Of a stretch of DNA of 64,000 bases, positions 46,931-60,708 are shown in pieces; position 1 is the stretch's first letter, and every line of letters starts with the position of its first letter. Both the position numbers and the translations under genes were made by a program. The notes beneath the pieces were generated by a model that searched no databases, had not been told where the DNA came from, and worked only from the letters and a program-made list of their open reading frames with translations. Origin of the DNA: Acanthosoma haemorrhoidale (Eukaryota; Arthropoda; Insecta; Hemiptera; Acanthosomatidae); assembly GCA_930367205.1 (NCBI GenBank), contig OV884013.1:84507333-84571332 (forward strand). The letters run 5' to 3'.

Positions 46931-48610
46931 ATAGCTAAATTACTGCGTATGGGCATATCAAACATAAATATGAGCTAGAGCTGTAAATATTTCAAAAACC
47001 CGTTTAGCCGAATGCTATAATGATACTGTATATTTATGGAGGATGAAAAAATCTATCTTCGAAATACGATGCAGGTGGATGAAACTTTTCCAGGTTAGGT
47101 CTCTTGGGAACGAAGATCCGTTATAGCCTCCCGGATGTTTAGGATCCCTTGAGGGGTTTTCGATGTACCTCTTTTTTAGTGTGTAGCTGGCAATAATACT
47201 ATTTCCATTTTATTTGTTGAAATAACATTTATATACAAGCTTTAAACATATCTAATAACAAATCCAATGATCAGACGCCTCGCCATATTCCCCCTGTTTG
47301 GCCAACCTATTAGAACCGACTATTCTGACGACGAGCTAAGCCAACAGGATAAAACTTTTCCCATTTTATGTTTCCCGAAAAGTAAATTAGTCTTGAGTCA
47401 CAAACGCAGTATAGAAAAAGAAAATATAGAAAAGATACCAACAACCTTACCATGAATTTTTCGAACTGGACAAACATAGGCGTAATTTATCCTTACCTTT
47501 CACAAAACCAAACATGATCTCCCAATACATCAATCCTTATTAGTAAACATTATGCAATTCTGAAGAAAAATATTTTTTAAGGAAAATTAAAAGACTCTAC
47601 AAAATTATTTTATGGGGAAGGCCGGAATTCGCTAAATATGAACTAGAATAATACTTCCATTCAATAGATAACATATATATCCTTTCCTTTTGACAAAGGA
47701 TTTCATTATTGCTCTTACAAGGAGCACTCGTTTCACAATCTGTTGAGACTTATTGGACATCGTCAATAGTACATAGTAGTAAATGCATTTAAAACAATAT
47801 AAAGGAATGTTTTTAGGACAGAAAATTTGATGTGGAAATCAACAGGAACCTGTGTGGTGACAATAATATGGCAGTCCAGTTTAGCAAACTAGAATGTTCG
47901 TGGAATTGAATCTGAAGAGTGGGGGTGGGAGTGAACCCGTACCAAATAGCCGATCCAAGTTCGATTTACTGCGCCGTAAAATTTCATTGCTTTTCCGATC
48001 CCCCCATGCCAGTTTGTACGGGGTCAGAAGTTCCCCATACAAGTTATCACGGTCAAAAGGCCGGGGGGGGGGGGGAATGCCTTTATCACCTGTCTTAGTG
48101 CAATAAAAGTTTATTGTAACTTATTTTTCTCGAAAAATCTTCAGTTCAAGCGTACATACAACGGGGAAAAGGCGACATAAAAGCGACGTTATAGATTTCT
48201 ATCTTTTTCTCGACGGCTGTTAGGCTCATGGTACTTTTCCAAACGTGTTCTTGAGAAATCACTTTTCAGATCGTTGAACAAGATGGGAATGGAGTATGAA
48301 ATGTTTATGGCGCCTAGTTGAGCTTTACATGCCCTCTTAGTCCTGAAAATACCACATTCATGTTACTTTTGTCGTGAGTTAAAATACGGCTTTTGTTCGG
48401 CTTATTTTCTTTTTTTTAATAATTTTTTTTAAGAAAGAAGATAACGTTCCATAAAAATTCTAATAACATAAATTATTATTTTAGGTAAATTGGTGCTATT
48501 TGATACTCCTTTGCCATAAAGGTTCTTTGAAAATTTCATATACATTTCGTCACTAATCATAGCCTAAGTCTATTGTACTAGCATACCTTCATCCTATGTC
48601 AGGGCAGGCA
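46931..48610. other. Unassigned DNA with a G-run
   Basis: No gene recognised. The interval at 47900-48080 is GC-richer and contains a 13-G run at 48063-48075, unusual in this AT-rich window. The plus frame through it (47894-48106) has no known motif. Confidence 0.45.
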
Positions 48611-48620
48611 CAATACATAC

Positions 48621-48769
48621 CTTTACAGGCTGAGCAGTTGAGGAGGTTGTGTAATGTAGCCATGAAGTTGCCTTGAGCCAAGTCCATTAGAGTGGGGTCC
48701 AAGTTGGAGATTGCGGTTGGACTGAGTTGGAACTTGGCCTGTATCGCGCTTATCTCTCGGTCAATGTCT
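48621..48769 (-). CDS. Candidate internal exon, unidentified protein
   Basis: The minus strand encodes an exon-like peptide, DIDREISAIQAKFQLSPTAI, continuing SNLDPTLMDLAQGNFMATLH and NLLNCSACKG. It ends at a good 5' splice site, AAAG followed by GTATGT (GT at 48620-48619). The composition is balanced and unlike the low-complexity frames around it. On the acceptor side a stop codon lies just upstream and AG dinucleotides occur at 48771-48768, but the pyrimidine tract is poor. The end, CSACK, faintly recalls the start of the saposin-type domain of acid sphingomyelinases. This is a guess. No partner exon was found by eye. Confidence 0.35.
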
Positions 48770-48779
48770 CTATTCAACT

Positions 48780-49329
48780 AGTGACCTGATGTCTTTCCTC
48801 TCTGTGAACGTGTTGCATAGTAACGTATTGAGGACGAATATGCAATAGATAAAGAATATGGCAACACTTCTTGTGAAGAAGGGAAAAGTAATAAGGAAAA
48901 TTTCTCTGAGATTCGTGCTTTTTTACTATCTCCAACGGGTTCTTAAGCACAGGGAAATTAAAAGTATATTTGAGCTGCGTCTTGAGAGATGAAACCTTCA
49001 TTTTCTACTTTTGAATATGTCTCAGCTCATAACCATCATATTATTAGTGTAAACACTACCGATCGGTTAAATCAAATTTATGACCGCTGTAGCAGAAAAT
49101 ACCGTGCACATGTTTGAAACAGAGTCTTTCTCTTTGTGCTCACTATAAAAAAGTCATTCAAATTTTATTAATTTCACAATGAGTGGTTTCCTTAGTTATA
49201 TTTAATTCTCTATTTGTATTATAATTATATAATTTCTTAACAAACATGTTATTAGTTGAGGAAAACCTTCGAAGGATTGAACATTAACTTTAAATTGTTG
49301 AATCCAAAAACCTTTGTCCTACTCACCAG
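48780..49329. other. Unassigned AT-rich DNA
   Basis: No gene seen. A 75-residue minus frame at 48774-49001 has no known motif. Confidence 0.5.
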
Positions 49330-50195
49330 TTTTGTTACCTTTCTTATTACCTTCTTAGCAACATTTTCAGATAATACTACAACCCTGTCATCACATCCAG
49401 ACCCCAATATAGCATCCCAAAACCTTCAAAAAAACCTTGATGAGATTGAATATTGGTGGAACCAATTAATGAAGCAAAATGTTCCCACATTACCTTTACC
49501 CTCTGCCGCAAGTCCTATCCACTAGTTTATTTTAAATTCCATTCCTCTTCCTTTATCCAAGGCAGTATGGTATTTAGGCTTCCATCTCGACAAAAGACTG
49601 ACATGGAACCCACATACGAGGCTAAAAAGACTAGAACTAAGCAGACGCTTTGGACAACTGTTCAGAATACTTACAAAAGAACATCCCATCTCTCAATAGA
49701 AAAAAAAAACTAATCTACAAATTTATACTTAAGCTTATCTGGACATATGGATAATAAAGCTATGGGGGACAGCAAAAAAGTCGATATCATCAAGCGTATC
49801 CAATCCTTTCAATCAAAAGTCCTGAGAACAATAGTAAATGCCCCTATTACGTAAGCAACAAAACCTTCCATAATGATCTTAATATACCCTAAATTCTTGA
49901 ACTCATCCCTTCATAGTTCATAAAATCCCGTAGTAACCTATCCAACCACCCTAATCCCCTAGCACAGTGTTACACTCCGCCATAATCCTCCTCGGAGACT
50001 AAAATGGCAGTGGCCTCGTGATCTGCTATAAATAAAGACAGTGGGAGTCCTGGCAATGGCTAGTTTCTCCAATTATGTCCTGTGCGTCTGTGGCCCTCGC
50101 GCTCTTGGTCAGCTTGTTGGCTCTTATCCAGTGACGCGGCTGACGGAGGGGCTCTTACGCACGCGAGGGAGGTGACAACCATGTGGGTTTTGGGT
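49330..50195 (+). mobile_element. Jockey LINE fragment, truncated at both ends
   Basis: The plus strand runs from the catalytic box to the 3' region. FLATFSDNTTTLSSHPDP is the FADD box, here mutated to FSDN. It continues with NLDEIEYWWN, then WYLGFHLDKRLTWNPHTRLK and LSRRFGQLFRILTK. Next come KLIYKFILKLIWTYG, a stop, a frameshift, APYYVSNKTFHNDLNIPKIL and SNHPNPLAQ (near 49960). The conserved 3' segment follows to GTGACAACCATGTGGGTTTT, where it stops, so the last 160 bp or so and the poly-A are missing. Loss of the 3' end is unusual for LINE truncation and implies a later deletion. Confidence 0.92.
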
Positions 50196-53100
50196 CGTTT
50201 TTTTTGTAGATGGTATCTAACGAGGTACTTCTAACGAAACAAAAAATTTGTTGTCTCTAGGTTAAACCTAAGCATCATAAAGCGATAAGAACAATTTCTA
50301 AAATTAAATTGTTTCTTTCCGGTCTTGATTTGAATCATCAACCAAAAATAAAATTTCTTTATTCCAGTCATCATAACAGTCTAGATCAATATTTTTTTCA
50401 AGCAGGACAATAAGTAACTGCCTTCTTTACGATATTAATTTCTTATTATACATCATAGGAATTGACTATAGATATAATATAATATATAATTGACTATAGA
50501 TAATAAGCATATCACGATAATAGTCTGCAATCATTTGTGAAAATTTAATTTAACTATTTATCGTTGGTTCGGTTTAAGTTTAACTCATGTTCGGGGGCCT
50601 GAATAAATAGTACCTGATCCTTCATGGGTCTGGAAAGAACTTTTGTGAGTTTAGGGCTGAGATTCATACCCGTTATTCCAACTTCCTTACCCCCCCCCCT
50701 ATCCCACTTAAAAACGTTGTTTTTGTTATATTTTGTATTGTTGTATTTTTTTAATTATATGTTATCCTCATCTCATGCTGAATCATTGATCTTCAGTGGA
50801 GAGGAATGGTTCGGATTTATTTATTTTTTTATATAAAACATCAAATATTTGTTCATACATCAACTTTTAATTTTAAGTTATTAATATTTTTTCATCTTTG
50901 TTGGTTATTAAAATGGATCAAATATTTTCTAAACGGATGTTTGACGAGAAAAGACTGGACTCATTTCTGCCAAACAAATTAATTAAATGATGGCTACGTG
51001 AAAATAAATTATACATCCCTTCGCTTGTTTATGTTTAATATTGAGCATAAGTTGATATTAAAACCCGCAACATTAATCAAAAATATAATTATCGAATAAT
51101 GCTTTTCCCAAAATATTTACTACATCTAAATTAATTTTTATTGCGCATATTATTTATACTATTACTATTATTTACTTCTAATTGGGATTGTAAATTTAGT
51201 GGTTCCTTATTCAATCACCAGGTAAATTTAATTTTTCTATGCTATTTAAATTATTTTTTTCTTTTTTCGTTATTGCGGAAATGGTCTCCTTACTATCTTC
51301 TCGCCGGCGCTACAATTCTTGAGGTTTCAATATCCAAGAGTCACTATTGTTTTGTGATAATATTTTCCAATTTGAAACGCCCAAAAATGGCTTGGTGTTA
51401 ATGCCACACACCACAGTTCTCTGAGTTCCAAATAGATGCTCGTTGAATTCTTTCATCGGAATTCCCCGAAAAGGTCAATTGAACTATACGGACAATAAAT
51501 ATGACAATATGAGTTATCCTGCTCAGAATTGGTCTTATGTCTCCGTACTTAGTGTGCCCTATGGTCCATGTGGAATAATGTATTCTTCTTGTGATTCGAC
51601 GTTCGTAACTCCGAATGTGTCTAAAAATCCAATCCATTTGTATCATCAGGCCTTATCGAGGTCTTGTAGAGGTGCAACTTGCTTCCTTGGGATAGCTCTT
51701 TATGTCATCTTGCAGTGTAAAGTTCGCTTTATCTCTATGCATTTGGGTTCGTTACCTGGGTGCCCTAAAAACTAATCTAAGCATTGAATGAGACTTCACG
51801 AATTTAGGCTTCGACCAGACGAATCTGGGCTTCGCTGACCCTTACCCCTGTGCAGCGATGTTCACTGATTAGAAGATCGTCCCTTACTGAAGGACTTTGA
51901 AGGTTAAAGAATGTACTTAGCAAAGGTTGCTGAGGTGCTTCTTGGTTTGTCTTAGGTCATCAGTGAATCCTGAGGCCTACATAGATCTTTTGAATACGAT
52001 CACAACTCCTTATACCTTAGATTGAAGGGTATCAGAGTCTAGATCCTTTCTATGCATTAAGACCTGATAAGTAAGGTAGTCATTTACATTGGCCAAGAGC
52101 TTTGTGTTTTTGGATCGTCATTTGTAAATTCTTAGTGCATTCACTTTGCCACTTTTTTTTTTGTATGTGTGTTAAAAAACGTGATTTATCTACGTTGTAA
52201 TTCTTAACTAATATATTATTGGTTCAGAACTTTAATTTATCCTAGGCCCTAAAATTAGAGTTGGGCAAACTGCAACTCCTTGTTTGGAATTACATCCTTA
52301 AAATATGAATTAATTAAAAAAGAAGAAACTTTTTTTCTGGAACTCATTTAATGTTGAAGTGGCTCTCGGTGGTGGGGAATTGAAAGTTGCCTCGGGAACG
52401 GTTCGCTAAATCCCGTGGCAAACCTTCGGTAATTGGCTATTACACTTCTTCTTCCAACCCAATTAGTGCATTCAAAATCAATTTGGTCTCCCTAATGGTT
52501 ATATATATGTTTTTATTGTTAATTTCACAGCTTTTCGCTCAACTTGGCAAAAAAAAATACCTATTGCTTTAATGGATGATGTCCTGCCCATTAAATAATT
52601 TTGGTATTTTCGTTTCCACATTTTCTAACATTTTCGTAAAAAAGTTGTGATATTACGTGATCTATTTCAAATTTTTACTTGGTAAAAGTGTAAAAAAATA
52701 ATTAAAATATACGATGTGTAATATTATAACTGATAGCCTAGATACAAACTCCAAATACTTGTTGTCAACTCCTTATTAACTTTTGGTTGTGATGTTATTC
52801 AGTTTACTAAGTATATAAACTTGCGGGGGGAGGGGTGGACTTATACAAAACCAATAATATCACCTTTTCCGTATACGGGTTAAATTCACTATCAGCTCCA
52901 GTAAAATGAGATCTCATCTATCCGACCTTGACTATTATCCCACAGATCTCCTCTTTTTTTCGATCATTCCTGTCTTTTCCTCTATTATGTGTCTGATTAG
53001 ATCGAGCTTATAGTCTGGCTTTGAAGGTCTCACCTAGCTACATTATAACAGGATTACAGGTTCGATCCTCTTGTATCCCAGGCAGATTTCAATTGCCGCC

Positions 53101-53778
53101 TACAAAGGCCGTCAGGCTTATTAGACTTTATCAATGTTTGTTCACCTGGGATCATCTCTTCCTGCATTGTTGAACCTTGACTGTCATTCCGGCACTGTCG
53201 ATAACTCATTTGCATCCATGCAAAGCTTAATAATGCACATTTGCTATTTTGGTTATGCAACTGACATGCAAATTTTGTGCGCCATAACAGGTATTTGGTG
53301 ATTTTAACTGCCAAGTGGCGAGATAATTCGAAATCGGGAATTCACGAAAGATTTATCCCAATTATTTAAAATACTTTTAAAGAGTAAAGCTCGGTTATAT
53401 CGTGAATCAGAGGGGCAAATTTAAAAAAATACCAAATTATTGAACAAACAAGGAAGCCTTCGTATTCCCCTAATCCATATTTTATTTGTCCTGAGGAGTT
53501 TCTTAAATCAATCTTTTCAAAGCGATTTCAGCAATAAATTGCCATCTCAGAGCTTGGCAACTTCGAGTGAGGCTGGCAGGCAACTTGCAATTTATGTGAT
53601 AAATTAAAATAGAAATAATGAAAAGTTACAATATCAGTTGATTGGTTAAAAGAGTTTATTTAAAGAAAAATCATTGTGATAAATGGCATTAGATTGCCAT
53701 TTTAACACAGTTATTTCAGTGTTGATTAACTTTTTTTCCCCAACACTTGTGGACAATAAATGAATTCGAAACAGGAAA
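50196..53778. other. Unassigned DNA
   Basis: A C-run lies at 50690-50699. Between 51400 and 52120 the sequence is less AT-rich and has overlapping frames on both strands (110 codons plus at 51443-51775, 82 codons minus at 51398-51646). I could not match them to a family. They may be a decayed element. A GGTTCGATCC near 53061 resembles a tRNA B box, but no tRNA fold was found. Confidence 0.45.
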
Positions 53779-56700
53779 TTGACGGATCACCATGTTGGAG
53801 TCTTTATCATTTTTCATTCCTACATTCTGAGAAAGCTTCGAATATATGATGACAGCATAATGACATTTGACTCCTCAGGCAAGTCGGTGAGAGGCTCTGA
53901 TTCCATACAGAGCGATCGATTTCGCCTTTCTCTCTATTTGTCTGTATATTTAAGATGTATGTATTTTACGACAGTGGTGGTACAGCATTAGTCATTAGTT
54001 CTGAAATGAAAAATGTCTACTTAACATTCAGAAATACTGTGGATGGCTTTAAAACAAACATACAGCTCGCACATGGACAACAAATGGAAATAGAGCCTTT
54101 AAATATGAAGACACTAATCAAATCACGCAACTTTGTTCCAACGTGTTAATTTAAAAAAAATAATATAAAAGTTTCCAAATTAAATAAAAAACGGGAATAG
54201 AAAGGAGAGAATGCAAGGTCCCTTTTTTTTTCGGTATGCTGGGTGAAAAAAATGATGGGGGATTAGTGGGAGAACACACAATACGCCTCAACACCGAGAT
54301 GGGGACAAACACACATAACCTTAGTCGAGGTTCCTTTGCCGACAATGGTACTCTTTGGGAGGTCTCTTTCTCCTCTTTTTCTTTTCTCCCCCGCTCTTTT
54401 TTCCTAAGGTTAATTGTTTTATTTTTCTCAGGACGGTATTGCCTAGCCTTACACCGAACAGATACAAGACAACCGTCTACAGATTGGATAGTAAACACCA
54501 TTTTGAGAGAATGAATTATTCTTTAGAACTTTACGCTCATATTCAAAAACAGCAATGCCCACTTAAAAAAAAAGAAAGAATACGTCATTTGTTAGTTTTT
54601 TTGAAATTTAAAAAAAAAAATATTCACCCAGGAAAAATCTATTTTATGAATTGAAAAATCATATATTAGTCTAATAGAAAAGTTTTAATTCACCTCAATT
54701 TCGTTCAAACTTTGACGTGATTTGAGTGTAGCCATGCCTAAGGTGGCAACATTTAGTTTGCCAAATTAATTATAGGATGAAATAGAATTGTTGTGTACTT
54801 AATTGATAATATCAATTAAAAAAAAAAAAGAATCGAAATTTTAAGTTTTTATTTGCACTTTCCATATAACTTGTTCGTACAAATTTTTTAAAGAAATCAA
54901 TCAAATAATTTCTAAAAAAAATACATTCTATTTTCCTCAAAATACTTGGTTTTATTTGTAAGAAATTTTGTTTACTTAAAATTGTTTACATACAAAAATA
55001 TAAATGTTTAATTATGCTCTTCTCTTTCGGAATATATTTTAAGTCAGTTTTGTGTTCTATTTGTATGACCACGGGGCATTAGAAGTATCGAAAGTAGCAA
55101 GATATACTTGATAATGTAACATTATCAGATTGCTGTAGGCTAATCCATCTTCGACAGCACTTTCAAACAAATTTTTTTTATTCCTTCATTCAACTTAGTG
55201 AGCGTCGAACTTTGGTAACTATTTCCGGTAGTTTTGGTTTAGGTTAACTAACCCAATCAAAATTCCAGCAAACAACCCAATCATACCACCTCGTTTCTTT
55301 TTATATTTAATGGACCACTTATTTATTTATTTTTTAAAAGTATGGAAAAAGTATTTAATCTTGCTTTTGCCTCTGTGTGACTAATAGTTTTAAGGAATAC
55401 GAGTATCACTAATTCACGCCAATGATGAGGTTTCACCATGAGCTTTTAATTTTTGAACCGAGTAATTTTAATATTGGTAATTTTTATTTTTGGAATCTTT
55501 GTGAGCTGTCATTTTATTGTCATCATTTAATTTTTGGAAGATTGACATAGCCATTGGGTCTTATGATTAAATCAATGTTTAAAACAGCATTGCAGAATTA
55601 AAAAAAAACTGTAGACGGTCGACGTAAGTTTTGTTTTTGTCCGAGCCCCTTGTTTATTAATTAATTGTAGTTAGATTTGGTTATAAGGTGATACTTCAGC
55701 GATACAACTGGGATTTCGCTAATATAGTCTTCTCATCCTTTTTGAAATTAAGGGAATTTAAAAAAAGTTACATCGTTAAACTAGAACACTTAAAAGTTCT
55801 TTGATTATTCAAATCGATTAGTGCCGGTTGTAGTAGAATATAATTAAATAATAAAACTTCCTTCTTTTCACAATAATATGGCAAGGAGAAAGTCGTATTA
55901 TTTAAAACCAAACAGGCTTAAGATTAATACTTTTCTGCACATTCGGTGGAAAAAAAACCCTTGGAATTTCAAAGTTGTGAAGACAAGTCAAGTATGAAAC
56001 CGACAAGAAACATACTCTTTGATAACGCGTATAAATTCAACAATGACTGAAGTGAACTGTGATTAATCAAAACCGCTACATATTGACCAAATGTTTGCCA
56101 CCCCTCTACAAATATTAAACATGTTTTAATTACTACGCCCACTTTTTCATTTTGAGAATACCACTCCCCCTCAACTTGGGTAAGGTCGGGCAGTGTTTTA
56201 GCAGTTGGGATTATTTAATTAGGTTCATGCCAAGCCTCATCATTTAATTCATGAAATTTCGCGACTAACCATTTTAATGTAACGCAGTCAAAGGACCCTC
56301 GTCATATTCCATTAAGTGATCTGAAGATTCCAATAATTTTTCACAAGTCAATCAGTATTGCCATTGCATAACATCAGGTCTGACGGAGATGAAAGTTGAA
56401 GCTTTACTTTCAACAAGTCACTCGATGCAATTCTCTTTTGTTTCCTGTATTTGTTTGATAGTGATTGTAACAATAACTGATCTGACATCAGTTATGTTAT
56501 TGATTTTTATAATATATTTATCCCCCTGAACTACACTGAACAACGTTTCTTTCGCTGATGTATCAACCAATCAATGGTGTCGTTACGGCTGCGAAAAATT
56601 AGCTAAAACAATTCTAATTAATGTTTTGTAATTATAGTTCACGTCACGTAAGATCCAACGATTATTAATACTATTAACTGTTATGTCCATATCCTTAATA

Positions 56701-57100
56701 TTTATATATTATATTAATATTATTTATCATTCGCATTCATTATATAACACAATTGGACCATCAAATGCACCTTAAATTTACTTTGAAAAATAACATGCAT
56801 CGACGTCAAACATAGGTTGAATTAAAGTCGCAATGTGTTTCAAAAACTTTCTTTAATTATATTTACAACAACAAACAAGGCAAATTATAAACAAAAAATA
56901 TTACTATGCGCTATGCTAAGATTTTCAATTTGCTACCATACTCAATTTATGTCAATATAATTAGGTGCTACTCATTGTTATATGATCGGTTGAACGTTCT
57001 CCGTTAGTTTTCTAAAGAACGCGTAAGCATTAAAAAAAAAATATTAGTAAAAATGTTTTCTGAATGCGATAGAAAAACCAAATGGAAATTGAGCCTTTCA
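53779..57100. other. Unassigned AT-rich DNA
   Basis: Frames at 53779-54149 and 54151-54654 overlap each other on both strands, contain low-complexity runs and show no motif. A short inverted repeat, ATAACTGA and TCAGTTAT with a 7-base loop, lies near 56475. No gene recognised. Confidence 0.5.
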
Positions 57101-57430
57101 CGTCAGGGAGCTTTGTTCACTGTTGTTCTTGCTGACTGTAGTAAGCATGATGCGTCTACGGAGCCGCCAGTTGCGTACTAGAGGGCCTTAAGGCCTTAAA
57201 GTCACCGGGTGAGAAACGGTCATCTAACTAACTTGGTCCTTGGGTCAACAGTGGCCAGAACGCACGTGTCCTTACGCTCACACAAGCCCCCTTCGTTCTG
57301 CTGATGTATCCATTCCTGGTTTCCTCTTTGCCCCGGGTTTGGAAATCTTTTTCCCTCTTGCTCCCTGGAAGATTGGCCAACTTGGCCAATGATTTTTCAC
57401 GGAGAACAGCGATACTAGGCAAGGTCGAGT
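57101..57430. other. GC-richer block, possible regulatory or exonic DNA
   Basis: This block stands out from the AT-rich surroundings. It contains a palindromic GGCCTTAAGGCC near 57184 and an E-box CACGTG near 57263. A 64-residue minus frame (57228-57422) has no recognised motif. Nothing further can be assigned. Confidence 0.3.
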
Positions 57431-59619
57431 AGATCTAAGAACTTGCATACCAAATGTGTTGAACAGCTGTTTGTGTCAGTTAGCTTCGAACTTTGCTTTA
57501 GGCACATTTTTTAAGCTTGAAGAAAGGAGCAATAATTTAAATAAGCTGTGTAAATGTAAAGAGGTTTACAAGTGGATTTGTTTCATAAATAATTACCCAA
57601 TGATTTTGAAAGTACTGAAGTATTGTCTGATATAAACCTATTAAAACCACTATGAATATGTGGTTTATAAAACTTTAAAGTATTCTTACATGTCCATGTC
57701 AAATGCGACCTTAACCATATGAACAATTTTTTCATACTATCGGTTACTTTAACTTAGACCCACACAGCAAAGATTTACCAGTTTGAATTCGAGCTTCCCT
57801 CAATTGGTTAGTCAATAACATGTCCTGTATTTTTCAGAAGCAACAAGGCCTTGCGGTTGATGCTTGAGGTCGGAAGCTTCCATCCGCTTAAACAGGTAGT
57901 CCCGGAAGCTGAAATGGTTTGTAGGTCTCATTAATTCCTCCAGTGTCGTTGCAGCCGAAACTCTCAGCAGTTCCATAGGAGTATGTGAGTCTAATTCTTA
58001 ATGAACCTATAGTGTGATAACATCAATTGTTTCAAGTGGTTCTTTGATTTTTTTTCAAAAACGAAGTGATCGATCTTTGGAAGTATTCTGCTCAAAGCAA
58101 AGACTTGGAGGGTCTTTTTGGTATTAGGAAGACATGACAAATATAGTTTTCTCTGCATGTCATGAGAAAATGTCACTAATTGATTAATTATTTTGGTTAG
58201 TAAAGGAAAAATATTTTTTATATAATTTTGAGTAGGGTATCAAAGTAAAGATATCAACGTCCAATAGAAGTTGCGATTCATAATTGGAATAAAATAAACC
58301 AGATATAGTGGTTTATATTTACTTTGTCCATTTACTATGGATAGAATATTTACAACCCTTTATCCCAACATCCATTTCCAACCCAGCCTCGTAGGATAAG
58401 CCAAGACGATTATACTCGCTATCAGTAGAGAAATAATGTCAGCTTGTGTTCATCCAGATCGGCATAAACATGCTTATTACGGTTTCAGAAGACAAACTGT
58501 TATTGGGGGTTTAACTGATTAGAGATGGCTTGGTAAACAACTTTATAGCCTACATAGATGCTCTTTTATGGAGATGCAGGATTATGTAAACGGGGTATCT
58601 GCTGATAATATTTATCACGTGGCTGCATATTTTCAAAAAATATCACAATAGAGCTGTGGTGTGGAATCAGTATTTTATCACAGATCTGAAAAATTACTTT
58701 AATCATTTATTGCTTAGGCAGTTCCTTTGTTAATGATATTTCGTTTTAAGAAATCCTTCATTAATCTTCCTCTTCCACTGCTTTCTGTCCTTAGCATTCT
58801 CTTCTTTCAGGCCATGATAGTGCATTAAACCAATATGTATCTTTAGGGGCCTGTAATATTTCATCATTAAGCCCATACCACGCTCAAATCATTACTGAAG
58901 GTATATATTTATATACCTATTGTATATATATTATATATATGATACGTCATATTGATTCAAGGATATTTATGTATACGTACACGTTCCTTCATATTATACG
59001 TGAAATTATCATATTATATATTTAATTGTGACATAGCCTCGATATAGATATAGCTTAACGAATTTATTAGTACGTAAAACCGTCTATTTCTTTCCGAGAG
59101 ACATTTTTAGTGATGAATGCAACATATTTTAGACACAACAAACGATTCCTAACTGACATAACCGCTTTTAGCTTAATAATATTTCTTAATCTTAGTTACA
59201 CTCTAAAGAAATATGAAAAATGTTATATTTCACTATCGAACTAAAATCAAGCTGTGTGATTCGCCATATAAGTAAGGGTTTCAGTGTTATATATTAAACT
59301 TGGATTGTGAAAACAAAGTGCGATGACAATTCCTTTTTGCGTTTACATTCAGCGGAAGGACCAAACGAACAAACATATTATTGAACAGCTCTTTAATATT
59401 TCACCTAACTCAAAATACTAGAAAGACCATTAATTTTGTATAGCCTAATTACTGGCGATCAGGTTTTATGAATACGCCAATATGTTTACTACTTCTCTTC
59501 AGTGAATGTGTTTAACTTTAGGTCTTTTGGTCGAACAGAGAGCTTTTGAAGTCCAGATCTGACAAACAAGAAATTCTGGTATTGATCAATGAAAACCTAA
59601 AAATAGTTCTATATTGGCT
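57431..59619. other. Unassigned AT-rich DNA
   Basis: No gene recognised. TA-rich simple sequence occurs at about 58900-58950. Confidence 0.5.
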
Positions 59620-59815
59620 GTCCACTTCCTCTTTCGCGATCGAGGGAGCTGACAACCCTGTGGATTTGGGAGGTCTCTGGGCTGTATGTACATACTGTAT
59701 GAATGAGCGAGTGAATGAAAATTATGTGGTATGAATGAGAATATTTATCAAATTACTTATTACTCTATAAGACAGATTGAAATTTTATCATAATAAAGTT
59801 GTTTTTTTTAATATG
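59620..59815 (+). mobile_element. Jockey LINE 3' tail
   Basis: Reads GACAACCCTGTGGATTTGGG, then TGAATGAGCGAGTGAATGAA. It ends with GAAATTTTATCATAATAAAG and TTGTTTTTTTTAA in place of a clean poly-A. About 190 bp remain. The 62-codon frame ending in NERVNENYVV (59546-59734) is translated from this tail and is not a gene. Confidence 0.82.
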
Positions 59816-60708
59816 GACTGTACATTGACTGTTGATGAATTTTTAAATTACTTGTCAATTGCTGCAATCAAACATGCCCAAGGTGTATTGCTATTAGACG
59901 ATAACAGAAAATAGAATTCCTCGCTTCAAAGCCTCCTCACCACCATTCCCAATACATCACTCAGCCGAGTCCTCTACTGTCAGTTTCCCTCTCATCAACT
60001 TGTCACCACCAGCTTTCTCATCTGCGAGTCTTCAATGTCACAACAGCCCTTCAATGTTCTCCGGGATGTGGCAATTTTATCACACCTTTAATATCACCCT
60101 CGTCACCACGTCACTAGGATGTGTTTTTAGTCTACCAATTAAAAAAATACTTTTTATCCAGATTTTTATCAATCAAGTAAGATATTTGTTTATTAATGGG
60201 TATGATATATGCGTCTGTCGGGAAAAAAACAGGTAAATTGAATATATTCATAAACCACTGTTGTGGTAGTAGTAATCATCTTATCTTATTATACTTATCT
60301 TTGAGATTTTGTTATTTTTGATCAATAAATATTTTAAATATTTTTTCTGACAATTATGAGGTCACTGAGTTTAACAGTCATATGTACTGCATTTTGTATT
60401 TGAGTTTAGCATCTGGAGATGCTTAATAGAAACAAATAGCTCAAAGTTGTAAATTATAATGGATTTTTTCTAGTGAGCTTTAGGAATGTAAAACCCTGTG
60501 AATAAAGGCTACTTGGGATATTAAATTTCCCCCGGGGAGCTTATTTCCCCAAAAAAGATGCCCCGTATTTTAGTACAAAAATAATGCATTTTGTATATTA
60601 AGCAATAAAAACATCCTTTTCACGAATGAAAATAAGGTAAAAAGCAAAAATATTTCCTACTAATTACCACACTATTCACTAACTGAATACTGATTTACAT
60701 ATTTCCAG
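59816..60708. other. Unassigned AT-rich DNA
   Basis: No gene recognised. The 78-codon plus frame at 60000-60236 lacks motifs. Confidence 0.5.

Noticed and set aside
47894..48106. 70-codon frame ending in a glycine-rich run
   Set aside because: The glycines come from the 13-G homopolymer. No support for coding.
53040..53075. Possible tRNA B box GGTTCGATCC
   Set aside because: No matching A box, anticodon arm or acceptor stem could be arranged around it.
54151..54654. Three overlapping frames of 92-116 codons on both strands
   Set aside because: Low-complexity F/S-rich and K/E-rich peptides from pyrimidine/purine runs. No motif, and both strands are open by composition.
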